Positions 1 through 6,799 of a stretch of 18,079 bases of DNA are shown here, in pieces. How positions within the stretch are numbered: position 1 is the first letter of the stretch; every line of letters begins with the position of its first letter. The translations under genes were made by a program, and so were the position numbers. The stretch comes from JANXXV01 sp038230275. GTDB lineage: Bacteria; Acidobacteriota; Terriglobia; Bryobacterales; Bryobacteraceae. The stretch spans positions 1 to 18,079 of the forward strand of contig JBBRNO010000136.1 of assembly GCA_038230275.1 (NCBI GenBank). Direction: 5' to 3'. The notes under the pieces were generated by a model. It saw nothing but the letters and a program-made list of their open reading frames with translations, searched no databases and was not told the DNA's origin.

Positions 1-357
<357 letters not shown>

Positions 358-359
358 TA

Positions 360-388
360 AAATTTACTGTAGTACACAGAGTAAATTT
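360..388 (+). other. Hairpin just after the 23S 3' end (spacer)
   Basis: A perfect 9-bp inverted repeat, AAATTTACT at 360-368 and AGTAAATTT at 380-388, encloses an 11-nt loop. It starts 3-4 nt after the end of mature 23S. There is no T-tract, so it is not an obvious terminator; a role in pre-rRNA processing or folding is inference. The rest of the 23S-5S spacer (358-523) holds no tRNA. It does contain an 8-bp direct repeat AGTGGGCA at 414-421 and 428-435 of unknown meaning. Confidence 0.5.
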
Positions 389-523
389 CTTAAGTTAGCG
401 CGCAGCAGTAAAAAGTGGGCATTAACTAGTGGGCACTGTAAAGTGGAAACTTTTAAGTGCGACAAGCCCGTCAGAATATTCAATGGATCCAATTTCTGGA
501 CTTGCTCCTCAAGTCTAAACGAT

Positions 524-641
524 TTTGGGTGACCCTAGCGAGGGGGTCCCACCCGTTCCCATCCCGAACACGGTAGTTAAGCCCCTCAGCCCCGATGGTA
601 CTGCACGCGCGAGTGTGTGGGAGAGTAGGAAGTCGCCCGAT
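524..641 (+). rRNA. rrf: 5S ribosomal RNA
   Basis: The sequence carries the conserved 5S core: GGTCCCACCCGTTCCCATCC (about 545-564), CCGAACACGG, TAGTTAAGC and the CCGATGGTA/GAGAGTAGG loop-E and helix-IV/V elements. The terminal helix can form between TTTGGGTGA at the 5' end and TCGCCCGA at the 3' end with G-U pairs, which sets the approximate ends and a length near 118 nt, normal for bacteria. It lies about 165 nt downstream of 23S and is followed within 10 nt by a strong terminator, so it closes the rRNA operon. End positions may be off by a few bases. Confidence 0.95.
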
Positions 642-648
642 TAAATTC

Positions 649-686
649 AAAAGCCCCGGCCCCTAACAAGGTTTCCGGGGCTTTTC
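649..686 (+). terminator. Intrinsic terminator of the rRNA operon
   Basis: A perfect 11-bp stem, AAAAGCCCCGG (649-659) with CCGGGGCTTTT (675-685), surrounds a 15-nt loop and ends in a short T run. Position directly after 5S and the GC-rich stem with T-tract are as expected for Rho-independent termination. It is A-flanked upstream, so it could work in both directions, but no gene converges on it. Confidence 0.9.
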
Positions 687-714
687 GCTTTGCGTTACTC
701 TGGAAGTAGCTATT

Positions 715-1641
715 GTGTCTCATCATCATCACCATAATCACGGCACCGGCAAGGTCCTCGTCTACTCGACCGTCGCCACAATCCTGTTCGTCCTCATCGA
801 ATTTGGCGCCGGCATTCAGGCACACAGCCTGGCACTGCTTTCCGATGCAGGTCATAACGTAACCGATGCCCTCGCCCTGCTGCTGGCTCTTTTCGGCGTT
901 TACCTGCAATCCAAGCCCGCCGACGATATTAAGACATACGGCTATCATCGGGGCGGAGTTCTGGCGGCCTTCCTCAACGCACTGACGCTGATCGTGTTTT
1001 CGTTCTATCTGTTATACGAAAGTTACCAGCGCATTTTGAAGCCGGAAATCGTTCACGAGTCGACGATGATCATCGTCGCGGGACTCGGCATCCTGGTGAA
1101 CCTTGGAATCTTGATCGCCTTGAAGCGCAGCGGCGACAGTCACGACCTGAATATCCGTGCAGCCGCGGTCCATATGTTGGGGGATGCACTCAGCTCGGTG
1201 GCGATCGTCATCGGGGCCGTGGCGATTCATTACACGGGATGGCTTTTGATTGACCCGATCCTCTCGATCCTCATTGGCGTGATGATCATCTGGAGCGCCA
1301 TCGACGTGACGCGGGAATCGCTGAATATCCTACTGGAAGGCCTACCACGCGGTTTGGAATTGAAGTCCGTCACGGGCGCCATGCGAAGCGTGGATGGCGT
1401 GGTTGATGTTCATGACCTTCATATTTGGAGTCTCGGCTCCAGTGCCCACGCCCTAAGCTGTCACGTCCTGATCGAAGACGTGCCGCCGTCGGAGAGCGAC
1501 TGCATTCTAAAGAGCATCAATTGCCTCCTCTCAGACAAGTTTCACATCCACCACAGCACCATCCAGTTCGAACATGCGCGTTGTGCGTTGTCTGAGAATC
1601 CGTGCTCCATCCTGGCGGCGTCTCAGCCGCATGTCCACTAG
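715..1641 (+). CDS. Cation diffusion facilitator (CDF) family zinc/cation efflux protein
   Basis: The 308-aa product is an inner-membrane cation/proton antiporter of the CDF family, most likely exporting Zn(II). It has six predicted membrane segments. TM2 carries the first half of the transport site (S43-D-A-G-H47-x3-D51) and TM5 the second (H153-x3-D157), the H/D-H/D set typical of zinc-type CDFs. The cytoplasmic C-terminal dimerisation domain (about 205-295) includes HDLHIWSLG and a HALSCHVLIED strand. The N-terminus is a natural His cluster (five His from residue 3, then N-H), and the tail is also His-bearing; both are probably metal-sensing or metal-handling. The start is GTG at 715 with GGAAG at 702-706 as ribosome site. 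It begins only 29 nt after the rRNA terminator, with no clear promoter. The TAG stop interlocks with the argR stop (CTAG, 1638-1641). Metal identity is inferred from the motif only. Confidence 0.93.
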   Translation: MSHHHHHNHGTGKVLVYSTVATILFVLIEFGAGIQAHSLALLSDAGHNVTDALALLLALFGVYLQSKPADDIKTYGYHRGGVLAAFLNALTLIVFSFYLLYESYQRILKPEIVHESTMIIVAGLGILVNLGILIALKRSGDSHDLNIRAAAVHMLGDALSSVAIVIGAVAIHYTGWLLIDPILSILIGVMIIWSAIDVTRESLNILLEGLPRGLELKSVTGAMRSVDGVVDVHDLHIWSLGSSAHALSCHVLIEDVPPSESDCILKSINCLLSDKFHIHHSTIQFEHARCALSENPCSILAASQPHVH

Positions 1642-2072
1642 ATCTCAAGATAAGTAAGCAGCCGCTTTCGCAGCGCGGTTGCCGTATTGGCGTCCGGAGC
1701 AATCACCAGCACGGTATCGTCGCCGGCGATGGTCCCCACCACCTCCGGCCAGTCTTCCTGATCCAGCGCGATGGCGATGGAATTGGCGTGGCCAGGCGAT
1801 GTTTTCAACACCAGCAGATTCTGCGCCGCCCTGGCTTCCAGTAGAAACTCGGCCATGATGGTTTCGATACTCGGCCCCACACTGGCGCCTTCCACTTGCC
1901 GGTAACCGTCGGCTGTCTTCACCAGTCCCAATTCCCGCATATCCCGGGAAAGCGTCACCTGCTTAGCCGCCACGCCCACCACCGCCAGTTCCTGCGCCAA
2001 TTTCTCCTGCGTGTAGATCTTGTGTGCTTTGATCAGCCGGAGAATTTGACCCTGACGGTATGTCTTGTTCAT
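1638..2072 (-). CDS. argR: Arginine repressor ArgR
   Basis: This 144-aa transcription factor senses L-arginine and represses arginine biosynthesis genes as a hexamer. The N-terminal winged helix (about 1-70) includes the recognition region ending in L-S-R-D-M-R-E-L-G-L. The C-terminal arginine-binding and oligomerisation domain shows GHANSIAIALD and the hallmark GTIAGDDT, whose Asp pair contacts arginine. Length is close to the usual 150-156 aa. The chosen ATG at 2072 overlaps the argH stop as ATGA. No Shine-Dalgarno is visible, so translation is probably coupled to argH. The frame stays open upstream to 2657, but that stretch is antiparallel-free argH shadow and looks nothing like ArgR. Being last in the argF-argH-argR operon, it should control its own level through the ARG boxes upstream of argF. 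Confidence 0.95.
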   Translation of the reverse strand: MNKTYRQGQILRLIKAHKIYTQEKLAQELAVVGVAAKQVTLSRDMRELGLVKTADGYRQVEGASVGPSIETIMAEFLLEARAAQNLLVLKTSPGHANSIAIALDQEDWPEVVGTIAGDDTVLVIAPDANTATALRKRLLTYLEI

Positions 2073-3457
2073 CGCAATTGTTTGAGCCGCTCGCCTGCGG
2101 CCGCAAGAGCAGCTGAAACAGAAGCCGGTCCGGTGCCCCCAATCACTTCGCGCGTCTTCATTCCTTCCGATGGGTTCATCAGCCGGACCATATCCGATGT
2201 GAACTCTGGAGCGAAGGCGCACAACTCGGCCGCGGTCCAATCCGAAGGCAGCTTGCCGGCGCGGATGCTTTCCAGCACCAATCGCCCTGCAATCTGATGC
2301 GCCTGATGGAACGCCGTCCCGTTCTTTGCCAGCGCCTCGGCCAGGTCGGTCGCCACCACCCAGCTTTCCTGTGCCGCCGCAGCCGGGCGGGCTGCATTCA
2401 ACCGAGTCGAATCGGCCACGGCCTTCGCCATCACTAGGCATCCCCGCAACTGATCGGCAGCGTCGAAAATGGGTTCCTTGTCTTCCTGCATGTCGCGATT
2501 GTAGGTAAGCGGCAGGCCCTTCATCGTGACGTAGAGCGAGCTGAAACTGCCGAATACGCGGCCGCTCTTGCCGCGAATCAACTCCAGCGAATCGGGATTT
2601 TTCTTTTGCGGCATCAGGCTCGACCCACTGGTGACGCCGTCGCCAAGTTCCAGCCATCCGAACTCTTCACTCGAATAGAGAATCCAGTCTTCGGCCAGGC
2701 GGCTCAGGTGCAGCATTATGGTAGAGGCGGCGTACAGAAAGTCCAGAGCGAAGTCGCGGTCGGCCGAGACGTCCATGCTGTTCCGCGTCACCGACGCGAA
2801 CCCAAGGTCTATCGCAATCGCCTCGCGGTCGAATGGAAAGCCGCTGCCCGCCAGCGCGCCCGATCCCAGTGGCAGTACGTTCACTCGGGCTCGTGCCTGA
2901 TCCAGGCGTTCCCAATCGCGAGCGAACATTTCGAAGTAGGCCAGCAGGTAGTGCGGCCACAACACTGCCTGGGCCCGGCGCATGTGCGTGTAGCCCGGAA
3001 TCACCGCATCGGGATAGCGCAGCCCAAGACTTACCAGCGATTCCATCAGGCCCGCCAGCTCAGCCTTCGCCGCGTCGATTTCATCCCGCAGCCAAAGCCG
3101 AATATCTAGTGACACCTGTTCATTCCGGCTGCGGCCGGTGTGGATCTTGTCCGCCAGGTGCCCGGCCGTCTCCTTCAACTTGCGAATCACCAGCGTGTGG
3201 ACATCTTCGTCCGTAGCTCCGTCAAAGAACGCCGCGCTCTTGGCGTCTTCGCCGATGGCCGCGAATGCTTCACAGAGTTGGTCCACCTCCACGGCCTGCA
3301 GAATCCCGACCCGTCCCAACGCTCTCGCGAACGCCTGCGAACCCCTGATATCGGCTCCGATCAACCGCTTGTCAAAGTGCAACGAGCCGGAGAACTGCTC
3401 GAATATTTCTGAAGGGCCCTCTTCGAACCGTCCACCCCAAAGCTTCATTTTTGTCAT
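2069..3457 (-). CDS. argH: Argininosuccinate lyase
   Basis: The 462-aa enzyme splits argininosuccinate into arginine and fumarate, the last step of arginine synthesis, in the cytosol as a homotetramer. It belongs to the fumarase/aspartase superfamily. Visible motifs are the N-terminal K-L-W-G-G-R-F, the T-G-R-S-R-N-E-Q-V segment, and the superfamily signature G278-S-S-L-M282-P-Q-K-K-N287-P, which contains the mobile-loop catalytic Ser. Length matches the family (about 455-470 aa). The ATG at 3457 lies 8 nt after the argF stop; an in-frame ATG at 3448 is a weaker alternative because it trims the conserved N-terminus. No strong ribosome site is visible. The 3' end overlaps argR by 4 nt. argG, needed to make its substrate, is not in the window. 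Confidence 0.97.
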   Translation of the reverse strand: MTKMKLWGGRFEEGPSEIFEQFSGSLHFDKRLIGADIRGSQAFARALGRVGILQAVEVDQLCEAFAAIGEDAKSAAFFDGATDEDVHTLVIRKLKETAGHLADKIHTGRSRNEQVSLDIRLWLRDEIDAAKAELAGLMESLVSLGLRYPDAVIPGYTHMRRAQAVLWPHYLLAYFEMFARDWERLDQARARVNVLPLGSGALAGSGFPFDREAIAIDLGFASVTRNSMDVSADRDFALDFLYAASTIMLHLSRLAEDWILYSSEEFGWLELGDGVTSGSSLMPQKKNPDSLELIRGKSGRVFGSFSSLYVTMKGLPLTYNRDMQEDKEPIFDAADQLRGCLVMAKAVADSTRLNAARPAAAAQESWVVATDLAEALAKNGTAFHQAHQIAGRLVLESIRAGKLPSDWTAAELCAFAPEFTSDMVRLMNPSEGMKTREVIGGTGPASVSAALAAAGERLKQLR

Positions 3458-3465
3458 GTCCGGAA

Positions 3466-4410
3466 CTAACTCAACATCATCAGCAACAGAGCCTTCTGCA
3501 CGTGCAGCCGGTTCTCTGCCTGATCGAATACCACCGACTGTGACGATTCCATCACTGCGTCGGTAGTCTCTTCCCCGCGCTTTGCCGGAAGGCAGTGCAT
3601 AAATACCGCTTCTGGCAGCGCTTTTGCCATCAAGGCCTCATTCACCTGATAGGGCTGGAAATCCAAGCGGCGTTGGCCGGCTTCACTCTCCTGGCCCATG
3701 CTGGCCCAGACGTCCGTATAAACTCCATGCGCGCCCGCCACGGCCTCAGCCGGATCTCCCGTGATCAATACGCTGCATTGATTGGCTGTCGCAAAGAGTT
3801 CGGCCTGCTGAATGATTTTAGGATTCGCGGGGTATCCGCCGGGATGCGCGAGCGCAAAATCCATTCCCAAACGGCTGGCGCAGAGCATCAGCGAATGCGC
3901 CACGTTGTTCCCATCGCCGATGAATGCCAATTTCCGGCCTTTCAGGCTGCCGAACTTCTCCTCCATCGTGAAAACGTCTGCCAGCGCCTGGCACGGATGG
4001 TACAGATCCGTCAGTGCATTGATCACCGGAACCTTTGACCAGTGCGCAAGGTCGTCAATGGTCTTCTGGCTAAAGGTGCGGGCCACGATGCCGTTGGTCC
4101 AACGGTCCAGATTCCGCGCGATGTCTTTCAACGGCTCACGGTCGCCAATGGGTCCGATGCTTACAACCGAATCGCCGCCAAGCTGTTTGATCGCCAGTTC
4201 GAAGGTTAACCGTGTGCGCAGTGATGGCTTCTCGAACAACAAACTCAGGTACCGGCCGCTCAACGCCTTCGCGTAGCGCATCGGCGAGGCCTTCACTTTG
4301 TGCGTAAGGTCAAGCAGACCGAGCAGTTCGCCGGCCGAAAGGTCAAGATCGCAGGTAAGATCCTGGGCTTTCGCCTTGGCGACCGGGCTGGCGGAAAAAG
4401 TAGCGGGCAT
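3466..4410 (-). CDS. argF: Ornithine carbamoyltransferase
   Basis: The 314-aa enzyme makes citrulline from ornithine and carbamoyl phosphate in the cytosol, normally as a trimer. The carbamoyl-phosphate site is seen as S63-L-R-T-R67 (family S-x-R-T-R) and H138-P-C-Q141. The ornithine site region is H272-C-L-P-A276. Length fits anabolic OTCs. An upstream TTG at 4428 would include the ribosome site itself: the minus strand has GAGGAGG at 4426-4420. The start is therefore ATG at 4410, or GTG at 4413 directly before it. The first 15 residues are an unconserved tail. It is the first gene of argF-argH-argR and lies just below a pair of ARG boxes, so arginine-dependent repression by ArgR is expected. 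Confidence 0.97.
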   Translation of the reverse strand: MPATFSASPVAKAKAQDLTCDLDLSAGELLGLLDLTHKVKASPMRYAKALSGRYLSLLFEKPSLRTRLTFELAIKQLGGDSVVSIGPIGDREPLKDIARNLDRWTNGIVARTFSQKTIDDLAHWSKVPVINALTDLYHPCQALADVFTMEEKFGSLKGRKLAFIGDGNNVAHSLMLCASRLGMDFALAHPGGYPANPKIIQQAELFATANQCSVLITGDPAEAVAGAHGVYTDVWASMGQESEAGQRRLDFQPYQVNEALMAKALPEAVFMHCLPAKRGEETTDAVMESSQSVVFDQAENRLHVQKALLLMMLS

Positions 4411-4419
4411 CACGGCTTG

Positions 4420-4426
4420 CCTCCTC
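4420..4426 (-). promoter_or_regulatory. Ribosome binding site that sets the argF start
   Basis: GAGGAGG on the minus strand is a near-perfect Shine-Dalgarno. It is 6 nt before GTG 4413 and 9 nt before ATG 4410, and it lies inside the longest open frame that begins at TTG 4428. It therefore argues against the TTG start. Confidence 0.85.
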
Positions 4427-4436
4427 AACGGCGAAC

Positions 4437-4454
4437 TCTGAATGTTTATTCAGC
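4437..4454 (-). promoter_or_regulatory. ARG box 1 (ArgR operator)
   Basis: The core TGAATGTTTATTCA at 4439-4452 has both perfect 5-bp arms of the ArgR operator (consensus W-N-TGAAT-WWWW-ATTCA-N-W); only the G at 4444 and the final C depart from the 18-bp pattern. It lies 27 nt upstream of the argF start, downstream of the likely transcription start, where binding would block transcription. Confidence 0.85.
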
Positions 4455-4456
4455 TA

Positions 4457-4474
4457 AATGAATAATTACACATT
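4457..4474 (-). promoter_or_regulatory. ARG box 2 (ArgR operator)
   Basis: The core TGAATAATTACACA at 4459-4472 keeps the left arm and the A/T centre and has two mismatches in the right arm. Its centre is 20 bp from that of box 1, close to the two-turn spacing of known tandem ARG boxes, so one ArgR hexamer could span both. It overlaps the predicted argF -10 element. Confidence 0.75.
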
Positions 4475-4490
4475 TTGGAGCGCGATACAA
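4463..4490 (-). promoter_or_regulatory. Predicted promoter of argF-argH-argR
   Basis: On the minus strand a TTGTAT -35 (4490-4485) is separated by 16 nt from a TAATTA -10 (4468-4463). This would start transcription near 4456, between or within the two ARG boxes, giving a direct repression geometry. The -35 match is poor (3 of 6), so placement is tentative. Confidence 0.45.
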
Positions 4491-4491
4491 T
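4486..4491 (+). promoter_or_regulatory. Candidate -10 element for the MBL-fold gene
   Basis: TACAAT lies 8 nt before the ATG at 4500, with no Shine-Dalgarno at normal distance (a GGAG at 4477-4480 is 19 nt away). Transcription would begin at or near the start codon, suggesting a leaderless mRNA. It overlaps the -35 proposed for divergent argF. No good -35 is visible on the plus strand. Confidence 0.45.
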
Positions 4492-4499
4492 AAGTCGCT

Positions 4500-5228
4500 A
4501 TGAGAGTCATCACGTTACTCCCATCGATTCTGATGGGCGCTGCTTGTTTGCTGGCCCAGCCAAAGCGGCCGGTGGAAGAGTTCAGGACGAAAGCCGGCAT
4601 AGTCAAGATCACTCCGATCCGGCACGCCAGCCTGCTGATTGAAGCGGAGGGGCAGGCGATTCAAGTGGATCCGTATAGCCAAGGCAACTACGACGGGTTG
4701 CCGCCGGCGGACTTGATTCTGATCACCGACATCCACGGCGACCACATGGATCCCAAGGCCATTGAAAAGGTCCGCAAAGCCGGCACCACGATCATTGCAC
4801 CGAAGGCGGTTGTCGAGAAGGGCGTCGACGCCACCGTGCTGAACAATGGCGAGACCAAAAAGTGGGGGAAATGGACCATCGAAGCCATCCCTATGTACAA
4901 CCTGACGCGTGGGCCCGCTGCCGGCAAGTTATTTCACGACAAAGGCCGCGGGAACGGTTACATCTTGACGTTCGGCGGCAAGCGCTTCTACATTGCCGGT
5001 GACACCGAAGGCATTCCGGAAATGCGTGCGCTGAGAAATATCGACGTGGCTTTCATTCCCATGAATCTGCCCTACACCATGACGCCCGAAGAAGCGGCCG
5101 AGGCCGTACGCGCGTTTTCGCCGAAAGTAGTCTATCCCTATCACTACCAAAAAAGTGACGTCAACGCCTTCCAATCAGCGCTGGCGAATACCAAGATTGA
5201 AGTGAGGTTGGTCGATTGGTACTACTAA
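4500..5228 (+). CDS. Exported metallo-beta-lactamase-fold protein (UlaG-like)
   Basis: The 242-aa product starts with a Sec signal peptide (1-19, probable cut after A19, before Q20) and then an MBL-fold domain resembling UlaG-like Zn-dependent hydrolases: a H42-A-S-L strand, VDPY at 56-59, the metal motif, an FH146...GRGNGY segment, the bridging Asp in IAGD168TEG, and a C-terminal P-Y-H215-Y. The metal motif reads D77-x-H79-x-D81-H82, so the first His of the usual H-x-H-x-D-H is Asp. It should act outside the cytoplasmic membrane; the substrate is unknown. The ATG lacks a Shine-Dalgarno and may be leaderless. It heads the co-directional run and its 3' end overlaps the next gene by 13 nt. C16 is not in a proper lipobox (G-A-A-C), so lipidation is unlikely. 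Confidence 0.88.
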   Translation: MRVITLLPSILMGAACLLAQPKRPVEEFRTKAGIVKITPIRHASLLIEAEGQAIQVDPYSQGNYDGLPPADLILITDIHGDHMDPKAIEKVRKAGTTIIAPKAVVEKGVDATVLNNGETKKWGKWTIEAIPMYNLTRGPAAGKLFHDKGRGNGYILTFGGKRFYIAGDTEGIPEMRALRNIDVAFIPMNLPYTMTPEEAAEAVRAFSPKVVYPYHYQKSDVNAFQSALANTKIEVRLVDWYY

Positions 5229-5938
5229 TTCTATTGGTGCTTGCCAGCGCAACCTACGCCCAGGAACGGCCAGTCGGACCGGTGCCGCGCTATGAAGTCA
5301 AGCGGACTTTCGGCCGCATGATTATCGACGGCAAGCTGGATGACCGGTCCTGGCAAACCGCCAATACCCTGGAATTTCAATTCCCGTGGGAGCAACAGAC
5401 GGGAGCCAAGCAGAAGACCACGGTTCGTCTTTTATGGGATGACGACAATCTCTACCTGGGCTACGATTGCGAAGACACCGACATTACTGCGGTCTTTGAA
5501 AAGCGGGACGATCCCACGTATCGCGACGATGCGGTGGAACTCTTCATCAATCCAAAGCCATCCCAAAACGGACTTTATTACGGTATGGAGATGAACGCGC
5601 GCGCCGTGCTTTATGACTACCTCTATATTTTCCCGACGCTGCTGTTAAAGCGCATGGATTTCACTGGCGTGCAACTTTCCACGCATCTCCGCGGAACGCT
5701 AAACGTGCGAGGTGATAAAGATGAGGGGTGGACGCTGGAGGTTGCCATTCCATGGAAGAATTTCGAGGAGCTTGCTCCAAAACTTCCTCCGGAGCCCGGC
5801 AGTATGTGGACGGCCAATCTGAATCGCTGGGACGGCGTGGAACCCGCGCGTCGCCTGAGCCAGTGGTCCGATTCCGGAATGTCTGCGCCCAACCCGCATC
5901 AGCCTTCCCGTTTCGGCCAGCTCATATTCGTCAAGTAG
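5216..5938 (+). CDS. Exported carbohydrate-binding family 9-like protein
   Basis: The 240-aa protein has a short Sec signal peptide (1-15, cut before Q16) followed by one CBM9-like/DOMON-type beta-sandwich. Typical family marks are I37-D38-G39-K-L-D-D-x2-W46 at the start, L-W-D-D-D-N-L-Y-L-G-Y in the middle, R-D-D-A-V-E-L-F-I-N-P, and the closing R-F-G-Q-L-I-F. Such domains bind sugars or other ligands, often as parts of larger enzymes; here it stands alone, so a binding role in the envelope is likely but the ligand is unknown. The start is TTG at 5216, inside the end of the MBL gene, with TGAGG at 5203-5207 at 8-nt spacing; later starts would destroy the signal peptide. Translational coupling with the MBL gene is likely. 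Confidence 0.85.
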   Translation: MVLLILLVLASATYAQERPVGPVPRYEVKRTFGRMIIDGKLDDRSWQTANTLEFQFPWEQQTGAKQKTTVRLLWDDDNLYLGYDCEDTDITAVFEKRDDPTYRDDAVELFINPKPSQNGLYYGMEMNARAVLYDYLYIFPTLLLKRMDFTGVQLSTHLRGTLNVRGDKDEGWTLEVAIPWKNFEELAPKLPPEPGSMWTANLNRWDGVEPARRLSQWSDSGMSAPNPHQPSRFGQLIFVK

Positions 5939-5950
5939 TAGAATTTGAGT

Positions 5951-6799
5951 ATGACCAGTAGAATTTTGCTGTCCGGCGTCTTGCTGGTGAGCTTCGCATT
6001 CGCTGACACTCTCACGCTGCGCGACGGACGTACGATTCAAGGCACCTTCCTTGATGGGACTTCACGTCAGGTTCGAATGGCCGTGGAAGATCGGGTGGAA
6101 ACTTTCAACATCAATGAAGTAGCCGACCTCAAGTTCGGTGCTTCCCGATCCAACCCGCTGGCTACCGCACCGGAAGAAAGGCCCAGGGCTGCGGAAGCTC
6201 CTCCGCCTCCACCGCAATCTCCTACGCCGCAGCCTGCGGCACAATCTAGTGCACAACGAGCGGACCCGCCACCCTCGCCCGGCATACAGCGCGCTACTGT
6301 GGAAATTCCCTCTGGCACGTCGATCGTCGTCCGCATGATCGATGACGTCGATTCCCAACGTGACCGCGTCGGCCAGACCTTCAAGGCAAGCATCGATGAG
6401 CCGGTGATGGTGGGAGCGGAAACATTGATTCCGCGCGGGGCCGATGTGCAGTTGAAGCTGACGGACGACAAAGAATCAGGCAAGTTGACGGGCAAGACCG
6501 AACTGACGTTGGACATACTCACGGTCCGCGTGAACGGCAGGATGATCGACATCGATACGGCCGAAGTCACTACTTCCAGCGGGTCCAGAACTGGCAAAAC
6601 GGCGAAAGTGGTAGGCGGCACCAGTGCGCTGGGCGCAATCATCGGGGCGATCGCCGGTGGCGGTAAGGGCGCGGCTGTCGGTGCGGCTTCCGGCGCTGCT
6701 GTTGGCGGGGGCGTGCAGGTGATGACCAAGGGCCAACGTGTGCGGATTCCATCCGAGACGCGCCTGACGTTCACGCTGCAGCAACCCGTCCGGATATGA
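5951..6799 (+). CDS. Exported protein with Pro-rich linker and glycine-zipper segment, function unknown
   Basis: I do not recognise a characterised family. The 282-aa product has a signal peptide (1-18, cut before D19) and a small N-terminal beta domain (about 19-65, T-L-R-D-G-R-T pattern). A Pro/Ala/Gln-rich linker follows (about 72-112). A second beta-rich domain (about 115-215) begins IPSGTSIVVRM and recalls the TrbI/VirB10 C-terminal style (weak likeness). A Gly/Ala stretch (about 215-250) has glycine-zipper spacing and could insert into or pack against a membrane. The start is ATG 5951; a TTG at 5945 two codons earlier is possible. No good ribosome site is visible; the gap to the CBM9-like gene is 12 nt. 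Its TGA overlaps the next ATG (ATGA). A structural or envelope role is inferred from composition and neighbours. Confidence 0.8.
   Translation: MTSRILLSGVLLVSFAFADTLTLRDGRTIQGTFLDGTSRQVRMAVEDRVETFNINEVADLKFGASRSNPLATAPEERPRAAEAPPPPPQSPTPQPAAQSSAQRADPPPSPGIQRATVEIPSGTSIVVRMIDDVDSQRDRVGQTFKASIDEPVMVGAETLIPRGADVQLKLTDDKESGKLTGKTELTLDILTVRVNGRMIDIDTAEVTTSSGSRTGKTAKVVGGTSALGAIIGAIAGGGKGAAVGAASGAAVGGGVQVMTKGQRVRIPSETRLTFTLQQPVRI

Noticed and set aside
358..523. Possible tRNA in the 23S-5S spacer
   Set aside because: No T-loop GGTTCRA or acceptor stem pattern is present.
586..948. Minus-strand open frame of 120 codons across the 5S end, terminator and CDF start
   Set aside because: It covers an rRNA and a terminator and mirrors the CDF codons; no protein-like signal.
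2073..2657. N-terminal extension of the argR frame up to 2657
   Set aside because: The frame is open but lies wholly inside argH in another frame, has Arg/Gly-rich low-complexity composition, and the ArgR homology begins exactly at ATG 2072 in the classic ATGA overlap.
2606..3566. Several plus-strand open frames opposite argH
   Set aside because: Shadows caused by codon bias of argH; compositions are Arg/Pro/Ser rich with no family likeness, and argH is certain.
4500..4560. Lipoprotein signal for the MBL-fold protein (Cys16)
   Set aside because: Residues before the Cys are G-A-A, lacking the Leu/Val/Ile needed at -3; a normal signal peptidase I site after A19 fits better.
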